Source: Novosphingobium sp. FKTRR1
GTDB taxonomy: Bacteria; Pseudomonadota; Alphaproteobacteria; Sphingomonadales; Sphingomonadaceae
Direction of reading: 5' to 3'
Length of the DNA stretch: 64,000 nt
NCBI RefSeq assembly: GCF_020404405.1
Contig: NZ_JAIZDA010000007.1
Coordinates: 1-64,000, forward strand
The notes beneath the pieces were generated by a model that worked only from the letters and a program-made list of their open reading frames with translations, searched no databases and was not told the origin of the DNA. Shown one piece after another: positions 18,271-29,219 of the stretch (positions are counted from its first letter, which is position 1; each line of letters opens with the position of its first letter). The position numbers were made by a program, and so were the translations under genes.

Positions 18271-19059
18271 ATGGATCGGCTTGAACAGACCCCGCAGGAC
18301 AGCCGCTATGCCGCGCCGCGCCGTGGGCGTGGTGTGGCCATGGCCCTGTCGCTGGCGGTCTGCCTGCTGCTGGGGGCGGCGCTCATCTCGATGGGCGCGT
18401 TCCAGCCACCTGCAGGCGGACGCGGGGCGACGCTTGTCGCCGTGTCGATTGCCGGGCCGAAGGGTGACAAGGCCGACAAACCCGCGCCCGAGCACAAGCA
18501 GACCGCCACGCACGCCACCAGTCAGACCGCGACCGCGCAGGCCGCAGCAAGGCCCATGCCGCGCGTGGTCGTGCCCAGCCCGAACAAAGTCGAATGGCCC
18601 GAAGGTTTCATTCCGATGAGCCATGCGGACTATGCCTCTGCCGACATCGGCAAGGTCAAGTCGGCAGCCGGTGCCGGTGCGCAATCGGCCGATGCCGGTG
18701 GCGGCAAGGGCGGCGGCGATGGTCCGGGCGGGGCGCACCTGTACAACGCAGAATGGTATCGCGAACCGACCGATGCGCAGCTTTCAGGCTATATGCACGG
18801 CGGTTCGCCTCCGGGTAGCTGGGCGATGATCGCCTGCCGCACGCTGCCGCAATACCATGTCGAGGATTGCCAGGAACTCGACGAATCGCCGCGCGGTTCG
18901 GGCATGGCGCGCGCGCTGCGTCAGGCGGCGTGGCAGTTCCTCGTCCGGCCACCGCGCATGGATGGCAAGCCGATGATCGGCGCTTGGGTGCGCATCCGCT
19001 TTGATTTCACCAAGGCCAAGCGCGGCGAGGACTCCGGTCCGGGCGACGGTTCCGGTTAG
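18271..19059 (+). CDS. Membrane-anchored protein with TonB-like C-terminus
   Basis: 262 residues. A single N-terminal membrane helix (VAMALSLAVCLLLGAALISM) is followed by an Ala/Pro/Lys-rich linker (about 60-150) and a C-terminal globular part. That part contains two cysteines (MIACRTLPQYHVEDCQEL) and an ending typical of TonB-like domains (AWQFLVRPPRMDGKPMIGAWVRIRFDF). The architecture is that of an energy transducer, but no exbBD is nearby and similarity to TonB is weak. GGAG precedes the ATG at 18271. Its stop overlaps that of the convergent acyltransferase. Confidence 0.65.
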   Translation: MDRLEQTPQDSRYAAPRRGRGVAMALSLAVCLLLGAALISMGAFQPPAGGRGATLVAVSIAGPKGDKADKPAPEHKQTATHATSQTATAQAAARPMPRVVVPSPNKVEWPEGFIPMSHADYASADIGKVKSAAGAGAQSADAGGGKGGGDGPGGAHLYNAEWYREPTDAQLSGYMHGGSPPGSWAMIACRTLPQYHVEDCQELDESPRGSGMARALRQAAWQFLVRPPRMDGKPMIGAWVRIRFDFTKAKRGEDSGPGDGSG

Positions 19060-20150
19060 CGCTTGCCAAGCAGCGCTGCGTTCAACCGCGCGCGGACCGG
19101 TTCATCCCACAGTTTCAGCCCGGCCCAGCCAAGCGCGATCAGCGCGGGCGGCAACGCGAGCGCGACCGGGATCACGCTTGCGGGCGACGGGGTGGTCAGG
19201 ATCACCCAGTCGGCGAACTTGTAGATGAACGGGTAGTGCAGGATGTAGAGCGGGTACGATAGCCGCCCCAGCAGCGAACATGTCGCCAGTGTGCGCGGAC
19301 CGACCCGCGAATGCGCGCCAAGCAGGACGATCGCCGGAAACAGAACGATGACCAGCGCCGCTTCGAACAGGCCGTTGCTGGCGGCCTTGGCATCGGGCCC
19401 CATTACTGGCAGCGCCAGCGCCGCGATCATGATCGCCGCCAGCGGCAGCAGGCCCAGCCGCAGCTTGGGCAGCGAGGGCAGCACCCGGTGCAGCCACAGG
19501 CCAAAGATGAACGGGAATGCCAGCCGCACTTCGGCCATCCACCAGTTGCTGTAGCCAAAACCGGTCGAGACGGTGCCATAATGCGCGGCGCCCGCTGCCA
19601 GGCCGATCCCCGCCGGGAGCGCCAGCGCCAGCAGCGCGCGCGGGCTCAGGTGGCGCAGCACCAGCGCATAGGCGATGTTGCCGAGGTATTCCTGAAACAG
19701 CGTCCAGGTTGGGCCGTCGAGTGAATGGGTATCATCGAACCGGCCCGGCAGCGTGGGGTAGGGCAGCACCAGCAGTGCCAGCGCGATGGTCGTCGCCCAG
19801 TGGGTCGCGTCCATGTTCCAGTCGGGCCCGCGAAAGGGCGCAAAGGCATAGACAAGTACGCCGATCACGGTGGCTGGCAGCACCAGCGGATGCAGCCGGA
19901 TCAGCCGCCGCAGCGCGAACTCGCGCAAGCCCATGCCGCGCGCCCAGCGACCGTCATAGGCGTAAGATACGACAAAGCCCGACAGGCAGAAAAAGAAGTC
20001 CACCGCCAGCGCGCCATGCGGGAACACATTGCCGCGCGGATCGCCCAGCGACAGGATCTCATTGACGTGGAACACCACGACCAGCAGCGCGGCCACCCCG
20101 CGCAACCCGTCCAACACCTCGAAATGCGCTCGCTCGCCCGCCATGATCAT
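19056..20150 (-). CDS. Acyltransferase 3 family membrane protein (OafA-like)
   Basis: 364 residues with about ten membrane helices. The N-terminal signature FEVLDGLRGVAALLVVVFH carries the conserved histidine, and the FFFCLSGFVVSYAY and FALRRLIRLHPL segments are typical of OafA/YrhL acyltransferases, which O-acylate surface sugars or other envelope molecules. The start is the ATG at 20150, or the second ATG at 20144 (MAGERAHFE). No polysaccharide genes adjoin, so the target is unknown. Confidence 0.9.
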   Translation of the reverse strand: MIMAGERAHFEVLDGLRGVAALLVVVFHVNEILSLGDPRGNVFPHGALAVDFFFCLSGFVVSYAYDGRWARGMGLREFALRRLIRLHPLVLPATVIGVLVYAFAPFRGPDWNMDATHWATTIALALLVLPYPTLPGRFDDTHSLDGPTWTLFQEYLGNIAYALVLRHLSPRALLALALPAGIGLAAGAAHYGTVSTGFGYSNWWMAEVRLAFPFIFGLWLHRVLPSLPKLRLGLLPLAAIMIAALALPVMGPDAKAASNGLFEAALVIVLFPAIVLLGAHSRVGPRTLATCSLLGRLSYPLYILHYPFIYKFADWVILTTPSPASVIPVALALPPALIALGWAGLKLWDEPVRARLNAALLGKR

Positions 20151-20246
20151 CCCCTGCCGTCGTTATGACAGCGTTAGACAATGTGGTGTGGCGCTTGGCA
20201 AGAGTCCTTATATTGCTTAGAATTGGTAGTCAGTCGCCCGGCGCGA

Positions 20247-22265
20247 TCACGCGTCGATCATGTCCGGGTCGAGTTCGCCCGCGCGGTTCTGGATGAACAT
20301 GAAGCGGTGTTCGGGGTTGCGGCCCATCAGGCGGTCGACCAGTTCCTTGATCGATTGACGCTGTTCGTTCTGTTCGGGCAGGGTGATACGCAGCAGCGAG
20401 CGGGTGGCAGGCGCCATCGTGGTTTCGCGCAACTGTTGCGGGTTCATCTCGCCAAGGCCCTTGAACCGGCCGACTTCGACCTTCTTGCCCTTGAACTTGG
20501 TTTTTTCCAGTTCGGCGCGCTGTTCGTCGTCGCGGGCATAAGCGCTGACCGCACCGCTGGTCAGGCGATAGAGCGGCGGTTGCGCCAGATAGAGGTGCCC
20601 CTTGCGCACGATATCGGGCATTTCCTGAAAGAAGAACGTCATGAGCAGCGTGGCGATGTGCGCGCCATCGACATCGGCATCGGTCATGATGATGATGCGG
20701 TCATAGCGCAGCGCATCGGCGTTGCAGTCCATGCGCATCCCGCAACCGAGCGCGAGGCCGAGGTCGGCGATTTCCGAATTGGCGCGGATCTTGTCGTTGG
20801 TGGCGCTGGCGACGTTGAGGATCTTGCCCCGGATTGGCAGGATCGCCTGTGTCTTGCGATCGCGTGCCTGCTTGGCGCTACCCCCGGCGCTGTCGCCTTC
20901 GACGATGAACAGCTCGGTTTCGCCGCTGCCCTCGCCGGTGCAGTCGGTCAGCTTGCCGGGCAGGCGCAGCTTGCGCGCGCTGGTGGCGGTCTTGCGCTTG
21001 ATCTCGCGCTCGGCCTTGCGGCGCAAGCGGTCCTCCATGCGCTCGACCACGCTGGCCAGCAGCGCCTTGCCGCGCTCGATGTTGTCGGTGAGGAAGTGGT
21101 CGAAGTGGTCGCGCACCGCGTTTTCGACCAGCCTTGCAGCGTCGGGGCTGGTCAGGCGGTCCTTGGTCTGGCTTTGGAACTGGGGATCGCGGATGAACAC
21201 CGACAGCATGATCTCGCTGCCCGTCACCACGTCGTCGGCGGTTAGATCCTTGGCCTTTTTCTGGCCGACCAGATCGCCGAATGCCCGCAGGCTCTTGGCC
21301 AGAGCGACGCGCAAGCCCTGTTCGTGGGTGCCGCCATCGGGGGTGGGGATGGTGTTGCAGTACCAGCTATACGATCCGTCGGACCATAGCGGCCAGGCGA
21401 TGGCCCATTCGACGCGGCCCATCTCCTCGCCAGCGGGGCCAGCCGGAAAGTCCTGCCGCCCGGTGAAGGGCACGGCGGTGACACATTCGCGCGTGGCGAT
21501 CTGCTCGTTCAGGTGATCGGCCAGCCCGCCGGGAAACTGGAACACCGCTTCGGCCGGAACGTCGGCGCTGGTCAATGCGGCAGCGCATTTCCAGCGGATC
21601 TCGACCCCGGCATACAAATAGGCTTTTGATCGGGCGAGGCGGAACAGCCGCGCCGGTTTGAACCGGGCATCGTCGCCGAAAATCTGTGTGTCCGGCACGA
21701 ACGTGACTGCGGTGCCGCGCCGGTTGGGCGCATTGCCGATCCGCTGGAGCGGGGCAAGCGCCAGACCGCGCGAAAACTCCTGCGCGTACAACTCCTTGTT
21801 GCGCGCCACCTCGATACGGGTGAGCGAGGACAGTGCGTTGACCACGCTGACCCCCACACCGTGCAGGCCCCCGCTGGTGGCATAGGACTTGCCCGAGAAC
21901 TTGCCGCCCGAATGCAATGTGGTGAGGATCACCTCGAGCGCCGATTTGCCCGGATATTTCGGGTGTTCGTCAACCGGGATGCCGCGACCGTTGTCGGTAA
22001 TGGTGATCCGGCCGGCAGCGCCCGGCTCCTCCTCAAGCGTCACTTCGATCCGGTTGGCGTGGCCTGCGACAGCCTCGTCCATCGCGTTGTCGAGCACTTC
22101 GGCGGCAAGGTGATGCAGCGCGCGTTCGTCGGTGCCGCCGATGTACATGCCGGGGCGACGACGCACCGGCTCAAGCCCCTCAAGCACCTCGATCGCCGAG
22201 CCGTCATAGGGTTCACCGGAGGTGCCGCTGTCCGGCCGTGCAAACAGATCGTCGTCAGAAGCCAT
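20247..22265 (-). CDS. parE: DNA topoisomerase IV subunit B
   Basis: ATPase subunit of topoisomerase IV, which decatenates daughter chromosomes. 672 residues. GHKL ATPase motifs: the asparagine motif EVLDNAMDEA, ITDNGRGIPV and the lid GGLHGVGVSVVNAL. The TOPRIM domain carries EGDSAGGSAKQARDRK and DADVDGAHI. The start MASDDDLFARP and overall length fit alphaproteobacterial ParE rather than GyrB, which is about 800 residues. The ParC gene is not in the window. Confidence 0.94.
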   Translation of the reverse strand: MASDDDLFARPDSGTSGEPYDGSAIEVLEGLEPVRRRPGMYIGGTDERALHHLAAEVLDNAMDEAVAGHANRIEVTLEEEPGAAGRITITDNGRGIPVDEHPKYPGKSALEVILTTLHSGGKFSGKSYATSGGLHGVGVSVVNALSSLTRIEVARNKELYAQEFSRGLALAPLQRIGNAPNRRGTAVTFVPDTQIFGDDARFKPARLFRLARSKAYLYAGVEIRWKCAAALTSADVPAEAVFQFPGGLADHLNEQIATRECVTAVPFTGRQDFPAGPAGEEMGRVEWAIAWPLWSDGSYSWYCNTIPTPDGGTHEQGLRVALAKSLRAFGDLVGQKKAKDLTADDVVTGSEIMLSVFIRDPQFQSQTKDRLTSPDAARLVENAVRDHFDHFLTDNIERGKALLASVVERMEDRLRRKAEREIKRKTATSARKLRLPGKLTDCTGEGSGETELFIVEGDSAGGSAKQARDRKTQAILPIRGKILNVASATNDKIRANSEIADLGLALGCGMRMDCNADALRYDRIIIMTDADVDGAHIATLLMTFFFQEMPDIVRKGHLYLAQPPLYRLTSGAVSAYARDDEQRAELEKTKFKGKKVEVGRFKGLGEMNPQQLRETTMAPATRSLLRITLPEQNEQRQSIKELVDRLMGRNPEHRFMFIQNRAGELDPDMIDA

Positions 22266-22340
22266 GGGCGGCGCTATACCGCGCTGCGGAATCCGCGCGC
22301 AAGTCGGATTGCCTGCTTATCCGACCTTATTAATGCGCGA

Positions 22341-23531
22341 TCACGGTGCCAGCTTGGCCGGGGCCGGGCTGGCCGTGACGAACGTGCCGTTGGTCACCTC
22401 GCGCACTTCCATCGCGCGCTCGGCAACGCCGAACTCATTGAAGCGGAACACCCCGTCGAGCCCGATGAACCCTTGCGGGTCATAGAGCTTGGCGGTGGGA
22501 AACAGCGTCCCCGGTTTCCACGTCCGCGCGATGTTGAGCGTCAGGAGCACCGAATCATAGCCGATCGTGGCGATCCGGGCAGGTGCGGTGCCAAAGCGGT
22601 TGCGGTAGGATTTTTCGAATTGGCCAAATCGCTGATCCGAAACGGTGGCAAACCAGGCCCCCTTCATCGCCGGGCTGCGTGCAACGGCAGCCTCGCCGTT
22701 CCACAACTCGGTGCCGATCAGCCGCGCACCGCTGGCGAAACTGGCGGCCTGCAATGCAATCCGCGCACCGTCGGCGATCAGCACCGCATCGACATGGCCC
22801 TTGGCCAACACGCGCCGCATGGCGCTGCCGACCGAGGTGTTGGACCGGTCGTAAGTCTCGACGCTGGTCAACTTCACGCCGCTGTTGCGGGTGGCTGACG
22901 CAAGCGCGGCGGTCACCCGCTGGCCATAGATGCCGCCGGGCACGATCGCACCCAGCGCGGTCACGCCATGGGCGCGGGCATAGCCGACCACACGCGCTAC
23001 CGACTGGCCGGGCACCTGACCCAGCACGAATACGTCTCGGTCAGCCACGCCGACATCGTTGGAATAGGTGATCATCGGCACATGCGCCGGGCGGGCGACT
23101 GCGGCCACGGCCTGAACCTCGTCGGCCAGCAGCGGGCCGAGGATCAGCTGGTTGCCGTCCTGAACCGCCTTGGCCGCGGCCTGCCCGGCACCGGTGGCGG
23201 TGTCATAGCTGGTTATGCGCAGCGTCTTGGCGTTGGTGTCGAGCAGCGCCATCGTCGTCGCGTTGGCGATCGCCTCTCCGACTGCTGCATTGGCACCACT
23301 GAGCGGCAACAGCAGGGCAACGCGATGGCGGTCGGCGTCTGTCGGCAGAACATTGGCTTGCGGAGCGGCTTCAACCGGAGCGGGCGGCGGGCCTTGCGGC
23401 TTCTGCTTGGGGATCACGGTACAACCGGCCGCCAAAGCCAGCAGGCCAAGCGTTGCCAGTCGGCGCATGCGGCCGAACAGTGGCTTGTCCGACAGTCTTT
23501 CGTTCGACCCAGACCTGCTGCCCATCATCAT
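22341..23531 (-). CDS. LppC/LpoA-like penicillin-binding protein activator lipoprotein
   Basis: 396 residues from the ATG at 23531. A lipobox (LLALAAGC) follows MRRLATLG, so the mature protein is a lipoprotein; the true start may be any of three tandem ATGs at 23525-23531 or the ATG at 23468. The body is a periplasmic binding-protein type I fold (HRVALLLPLSGANAAVGEAI, QLILGPLLADEVQAVA, IGYDSVLLTLNIARTW) as in LpoA, which activates PBP1A. It is divergent from rsmI, the usual neighbour of this family. Confidence 0.85.
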   Translation of the reverse strand: MMMGSRSGSNERLSDKPLFGRMRRLATLGLLALAAGCTVIPKQKPQGPPPAPVEAAPQANVLPTDADRHRVALLLPLSGANAAVGEAIANATTMALLDTNAKTLRITSYDTATGAGQAAAKAVQDGNQLILGPLLADEVQAVAAVARPAHVPMITYSNDVGVADRDVFVLGQVPGQSVARVVGYARAHGVTALGAIVPGGIYGQRVTAALASATRNSGVKLTSVETYDRSNTSVGSAMRRVLAKGHVDAVLIADGARIALQAASFASGARLIGTELWNGEAAVARSPAMKGAWFATVSDQRFGQFEKSYRNRFGTAPARIATIGYDSVLLTLNIARTWKPGTLFPTAKLYDPQGFIGLDGVFRFNEFGVAERAMEVREVTNGTFVTASPAPAKLAP

Positions 23532-23570
23532 CTGCTTGCTGCTCCCCCGGTCCCGGTCCATGGAAACTGC

Positions 23571-24422
23571 ATGAATGCGCCTCCACTTGAACCCGGCCTG
23601 AATCTTGATCCCGGCCTCTATATTGTCGCGACCCCGATTGGCAATCTTGGCGATATCTCGCGCCGCGCCATCGAAACGCTGTCGGCCTGCGCCTTGATAG
23701 CCTGCGAAGACACGCGCGTCACCGGCAAGTTGTTGCATCATCTCGGGATCAAGCGGCCGATGCGCCGTTATGACGATCACGCAGGTGACGATGCGCGTGA
23801 ACGCCTGCTCGGCGACATCGCGCAACTGCCGGTGGCGCTGGTCTCGGACGCGGGAACGCCGCTCATCTCCGATCCCGGCTACCGGCTGGTCCGTGATGCG
23901 CGGGCGCGGGGCCTGAACGTCGTGAGCATCCCCGGACCCAGCGCGCTGATCACCGCGCTGACGTTGGCGGGTTTGCCGACCGATCGCTTCCTGTTTGCGG
24001 GCTTCTTGCCATCAAAGGAAAAGGCGCGCGCCGATACGCTGGCCGGATTGGCTGCGGTTCCGGCCACGCTGGTGTTCTATGAAACCGGGCCGCGACTGGT
24101 CGATGCCTTGCACGCGGTCGCCCAGGCGCTGCCGGGGCGTGAGATCGCCGTAGCGCGCGAATTGACCAAGCTGCACGAGGAATGCCGTAGCGGCACGCCA
24201 GAGGCGCTGACGGCGCATTACACGGCGCACCCACCACGCGGCGAAATCGTCCTGCTCGCCGGGCCGCCCCCGCCGGCTGCGGCACCGGAAGCGGATGTGG
24301 TGGACGCCGCGCTACGTCTGGCGCTCGCAACGATGTCCACTTCACAAGCGGCTGCCAGTGTCTCACGGGCACTTGGCCTTGATCGCAAGGCTTTGTATGC
24401 TCGCGCCATGGAGCTGAAATGA
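23571..24422 (+). CDS. rsmI: 16S rRNA 2'-O-ribose C1402 methyltransferase
   Basis: 283 residues of the tetrapyrrole-methylase fold. RsmI motifs: GLYIVATPIGNLGDISRRA near the N-terminus, ACEDTRVTGKLLHHLGI, VSDAGTPLISDPGYRLV and SIPGPSALITALTLAGLPTD. It methylates the 2'-hydroxyl of C1402 of 16S rRNA. The start is the ATG at 23571, 39 bases from the divergent LppC-like gene. Its stop overlaps the yraN start (ATGA). Confidence 0.94.
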   Translation: MNAPPLEPGLNLDPGLYIVATPIGNLGDISRRAIETLSACALIACEDTRVTGKLLHHLGIKRPMRRYDDHAGDDARERLLGDIAQLPVALVSDAGTPLISDPGYRLVRDARARGLNVVSIPGPSALITALTLAGLPTDRFLFAGFLPSKEKARADTLAGLAAVPATLVFYETGPRLVDALHAVAQALPGREIAVARELTKLHEECRSGTPEALTAHYTAHPPRGEIVLLAGPPPPAAAPEADVVDAALRLALATMSTSQAAASVSRALGLDRKALYARAMELK

Positions 24423-24775
24423 GCAGGCGGAAGGCCGAGAGCAAAGGACGCAGCGCCGAAGTGCTTGCTGCGTGGTGGCTACGCCTGCAAGGTTGGCGCA
24501 TTCTGGCGCGGCGTCAAAGGCTTGGCGTGGGCGAGGTGGATATCATCGCCCGGCGCGGACGCACGGTCGCATTCGTCGAGGTCAAATGGCGCAACCATCC
24601 CGCCTTGTTGCGGCAGGCGGTCGACGTTCGGCGACTCCATCGGGTGGTTGCGGCAGCGCAAGGGCTGGCCCATCGCTTTGCCGGGCCGCAGGACGATCTG
24701 CGGGTGGATGTCATACTGATCGCGCCATGGCGGCTGCCGCGCCGGATCACCAATGTCTGGCAACCCGACGCCTGA
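24419..24775 (+). CDS. yraN: YraN family (UPF0102) endonuclease-like protein
   Basis: 118 residues with the restriction-endonuclease-like core GVGEVDIIARRGRTVAFVEVK, which shows the E-x(n)-D...E-V-K pattern of the family. YraN has been linked to DNA processing or repair, but its role is not settled. It is coupled to rsmI by a four-base overlap, the order seen in many proteobacteria. Confidence 0.9.
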   Translation: MSRRKAESKGRSAEVLAAWWLRLQGWRILARRQRLGVGEVDIIARRGRTVAFVEVKWRNHPALLRQAVDVRRLHRVVAAAQGLAHRFAGPQDDLRVDVILIAPWRLPRRITNVWQPDA

Positions 24776-24874
24776 TCGCAGTTCGCCCTTTGCGGGCATG
24801 ATCGGTCGGGCTAGGGACGGAACCGGCCACAGGCCATGCCGCCCGGTGGGCGCCTCCGAAGACAGGAATTACCC

Positions 24875-25828
24875 ATGACCGTTCGTGTTGCTGTGCAGAT
24901 GGACCCGCTTTCCGGCATCAACATCGCCGGGGATTCCACCTTCCACCTGATGCTGGCGGCACAAGCGCGCGGGCACGAACTGTTCTATTACGACGTGAAG
25001 TCGCTGGCCTGGCAGGCCGGGCGGGTCACCGCCGAAGGCGCTCCGGTCACGGCCGTGCAGCGTGTGGTCGGCGACCATTTTGCACTGGGCGAGACGCGCA
25101 AGATCGACCTTGGCAGCGACATCGACGTGGTGCTGATGCGGCAGGATCCGCCGTTCGACCTCGGCTACATCACCGCTACCCACCTTTTGGAGCGGCTTGA
25201 GGGCGAAACACTGGTCGTCAATGATCCGCGTTCGGTCCGCAATGCGCCTGAAAAGGTCTATGTGCTCGACTACGCGCGGTTCATGCCGCCGACGCTGATC
25301 ACCCGCTCAGCGGCCGACGTGCGCCGTTTTCAGCACGAACTGGGTGAGACTGCCGTGGTGGTCAAACCGCTCCACGGCAATGGCGGCAAGGCGGTGTTCA
25401 AGGTCGAGGCCGATGGCGGCAACCTGTCGGCGCTGGCCGAACTGTTCGGCACCGTCTGGCCCGAACCGTTCATGGTTCAGCCCTTCCTTCCCGAAGTGGC
25501 CGAGGGCGACAAGCGCATCGTGCTGGTCGATGGCGAAGTGCTGGGCGCGATCAACCGCAAGCCTGGCGAGGGCGAGTTCCGCTCCAACCTCGCCGTCGGC
25601 GGCTATGCCGAAAAGTGCGGGCTGACCGCGCGAGAGGAAGAAATCTGCGCCGCCATGGGGCCGGAACTCAAGGCGCGCGGTCTGGTGTTCGTGGGCATCG
25701 ACGTGATCGGCGGCAAGTGGCTGACCGAAATCAACGTAACCAGCCCCACCGGCATCGTCGCCATCGAGAAGTTCGACGGCACCGACACCGGCGGCAGGAT
25801 CTGGGACGCCATCGAAGCCAAGCTTTGA
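24875..25828 (+). CDS. gshB: Glutathione synthetase
   Basis: Joins gamma-glutamylcysteine and glycine with ATP. 317 residues of ATP-grasp fold. Signatures: VAVQMDPLSGINIAGDSTF at the N-terminus, VLMRQDPPFDLGYI, VVVKPLHGNGGKAVF and TEINVTSPTGIV. The ATG at 24875 follows GACAGGA; the longer frame from 24836 is not conserved. Supplies the cofactor used by the LigF-like transferase in this window. Confidence 0.95.
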   Translation: MTVRVAVQMDPLSGINIAGDSTFHLMLAAQARGHELFYYDVKSLAWQAGRVTAEGAPVTAVQRVVGDHFALGETRKIDLGSDIDVVLMRQDPPFDLGYITATHLLERLEGETLVVNDPRSVRNAPEKVYVLDYARFMPPTLITRSAADVRRFQHELGETAVVVKPLHGNGGKAVFKVEADGGNLSALAELFGTVWPEPFMVQPFLPEVAEGDKRIVLVDGEVLGAINRKPGEGEFRSNLAVGGYAEKCGLTAREEEICAAMGPELKARGLVFVGIDVIGGKWLTEINVTSPTGIVAIEKFDGTDTGGRIWDAIEAKL

Positions 25829-25902
25829 GCTGACCGGCATTCTGAACGGATGGGCGGAGGAATGTCTGGGATCGTTCTGAGCGCCAAGGCGTTTCAGCCA
25901 GC

Positions 25903-26499
25903 ATGAACGACTGGATCACCCACCTTGTCGAAGGCGGCGGCTATTGGGGCATCGCGCTGCTGATGGTGCTGGAAAACGTGTTCCCGCCGATCCCGTCGGA
26001 ACTGATCATGGGGCTGGGCGGCATTGCCGTTGCGCGCGGGCGGATGGAGGTGCTGCCGCTGATGGTGGCGGGCACGCTCGGCTCGACGGCGGGCAACTAC
26101 GTGTGGTTCGTGATCGGGCGGGCGTTGGGGTATCAGCGGCTGCGCCCGTTCGTCGATCGTTTCGGGCGCTGGCTGACGATGGACTGGCCCGCGGTCGAGG
26201 CGCTGGTCCGCTTCTTTGAGCGGCACGGCCAGTGGGTGGTCTTTGCCATGCGCTTTTCGCCACTCATGCGCACGATGATCTCGCTGCCCGCAGGCCTCGC
26301 CCGGATGGGGCAAGTGCGCTTCGTGCTGTTCACGCTGGCGGGTACGGCGGTGTGGAACGCGGTGCTGGTTTGGGCCGGCTGGAAACTCGGACAGGATTTC
26401 GGCCGGGTGGAGGACTACACCGGCCCGGTTGCGCTCGCCTGCTTTGTGGTCATGGGTGTGTGGTATGCGTGGCGCGTGGTGACCTGGCGGGGGCGCTAA
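25903..26499 (+). CDS. DedA family membrane protein
   Basis: 198 residues, with membrane segments and the DedA/SNARE-associated signature: ENVFPPIPSELIMGLGG, GSTAGNYVWFVIGRALGYQ and FAMRFSPLMRTMISLPAGLARM, with the functionally important arginines. DedA proteins act in the inner membrane, some as undecaprenyl-phosphate or phospholipid flippases; this member is uncharacterised. Confidence 0.92.
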   Translation: MNDWITHLVEGGGYWGIALLMVLENVFPPIPSELIMGLGGIAVARGRMEVLPLMVAGTLGSTAGNYVWFVIGRALGYQRLRPFVDRFGRWLTMDWPAVEALVRFFERHGQWVVFAMRFSPLMRTMISLPAGLARMGQVRFVLFTLAGTAVWNAVLVWAGWKLGQDFGRVEDYTGPVALACFVVMGVWYAWRVVTWRGR

Positions 26500-26614
26500 G
26501 GCTGTTTCCGCGAGTTTTGTCCCAATCCCCGGCATTTCATCGTCGCTTCGTCACGCTCGCAACGACGACCAGCGAGTAAACGGCAACTCGCTCGATGCGG
26601 TCCGAGCATAGAAC

Positions 26615-26645
26615 AAAAAAGCCCCCGCAATCGCAGGGGCTTTTC
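26615..26645 (-). terminator. Rho-independent terminator of accBC
   Basis: AGCCCCCGC (26620-26628) pairs with the GCAGGGGCT segment (26633-26642) with one mismatch. On the minus strand a run of six T follows, just beyond the accC stop. On the plus strand TTTT follows, so it could also end dedA transcription. Confidence 0.8.
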
Positions 26646-26670
26646 CGTGTTGCGTAATCTGGAATCCGGC

Positions 26671-28017
<1,347 letters not shown>

Positions 28018-28031
28018 CGGTACTGTGGCCC

Positions 28032-28520
28032 TCAGCCGATCACGACCAGCGGCTGGTCATATTCGACCGGCTGGGCGTTTTCGACGAGGATGGCGGTGAC
28101 CGTGCCGGCAGCGGGCGCGGCGATGGCATTCATCACCTTCATCGCCTCGATGATGAGCAGGGTCTGCCCGGCCTTCACCGTCTGGCCCACCGAAACGAAC
28201 GCCGCGGCGCCGGGTTCAGGGGTGAGGTAGGCGGTGCCGACCATCGGCGACTTGACCGCATTGGCATGGGCATCGACCGGCGCGGCGGCAGGGGCTGCTG
28301 CGGGAGCCGGAGCCGGGGCTGCGGCAACAGGAGCGGCCACCGCGACGGTTGCGGCGGGCGCTGCGGTGAGGGTGCGGGCAACGCGGATTTTGCGCGTACC
28401 GTCCTCGACCTCGATTTCCGAAAGGCCCGTATCGGCGAGCAGTTCGGCCAGTTCGCGAACCAGCGCGCTGTCGATCGCCATCGTGCCCTTCACGGTTTCA
28501 TCACCGCGGTCTTGCGACAT
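28032..28520 (-). CDS. accB: Biotin carboxyl carrier protein
   Basis: 162 residues: an N-terminal helical segment, a long Ala/Pro linker (about 53-85) and the biotinyl domain with the modified lysine Lys128 in EAMKVMN. It carries carboxybiotin between AccC and the carboxyltransferase. AAGGAAAAAAG precedes the ATG at 28520; an internal ATG at residue 14 ([11 protein letters not shown]) is an alternative start. Confidence 0.95.
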   Translation of the reverse strand: MSQDRGDETVKGTMAIDSALVRELAELLADTGLSEIEVEDGTRKIRVARTLTAAPAATVAVAAPVAAAPAPAPAAAPAAAPVDAHANAVKSPMVGTAYLTPEPGAAAFVSVGQTVKAGQTLLIIEAMKVMNAIAAPAAGTVTAILVENAQPVEYDQPLVVIG

Positions 28521-28655
28521 CTTTTTTCCTTGCGGAGGTTGACAGTTCAAGCCGCGCGCCATGCCCGCAACCCGCCCGGCTGGCAAGGGGAACTGCGCAT
28601 GGCGCGTGGATAACGACGTGCAAAGGGGCTACAACCAGTCCGTTTGCAGCGTGAA

Positions 28656-29111
28656 TCAGAGCCGGGGCACCGCTTCCAGCGCGAGCAGATAGCTGAGCGA
28701 GCCAAGCCCGGCGATCGTCGCCTTCGCCGCCATGCCGACGTATGACTGGTGGCGGAACGCCTCCCGCGTGTGCGGGTTGGACAGATGAACCTCGATCACC
28801 GGCACGCTGATCGCCTTGATCGCATCGTACAGCGCGACCGAGGTGTGGGTATAGGCCCCGGCGTTGAGCAGCACTGCGGCAGCGCCGGTGGCACTGGCCT
28901 CATGCAACCAGTCTATCAGGTGGCCTTCGTGGTTGGACTGGCGCACGTCGACGTCCAGCCCAAGTTCGATGGCGCGGTCCTCCAGCGATCCGGCAATGTC
29001 GTCGAGCGTTTCGGAGCCATAGATGTGCGGCTCACGCGTGCCGAGCAGGTTCAGGTTCGGGCCGTTGAGCACGTACACGACAGGACGCGCGGTATCGGGG
29101 CGGTTCGCCAT
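28656..29111 (-). CDS. aroQ: 3-dehydroquinate dehydratase, type II
   Basis: Third step of the shikimate pathway. 151 residues. Motifs: LNGPNLNLLGTREPHIYG with catalytic Tyr31, RQSNHEG, NAGAYTHTSVAL and EVHLSNPHTREAFRH with the catalytic histidine. The ATG at 29111 is used. The open frame upstream encodes a PALA repeat that comes from a DNA tandem repeat and is probably untranslated. Confidence 0.95.
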   Translation of the reverse strand: MANRPDTARPVVYVLNGPNLNLLGTREPHIYGSETLDDIAGSLEDRAIELGLDVDVRQSNHEGHLIDWLHEASATGAAAVLLNAGAYTHTSVALYDAIKAISVPVIEVHLSNPHTREAFRHQSYVGMAAKATIAGLGSLSYLLALEAVPRL

Positions 29112-29166
29112 GGCGCAACTCCGCAAGAGGTGGGGTGCGATCCTGATAGAACGGCATTCGGGCGAT

Positions 29167-29199
29167 GCAAGTGCTGGGGCAAGTGCTGGGGCAAGTGCC
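29167..29199. repeat. Short tandem repeat, 12-base unit
   Basis: GCAAGTGCTGGG occurs twice in perfect tandem (29167-29190), followed by a partial third copy (GCAAGTGCC). It lies between aroQ and the small lipoprotein gene and is not in a supported coding region. Confidence 0.85.
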
Positions 29200-29219
29200 A
29201 AGTGCAGGTGCCAAGCTGA

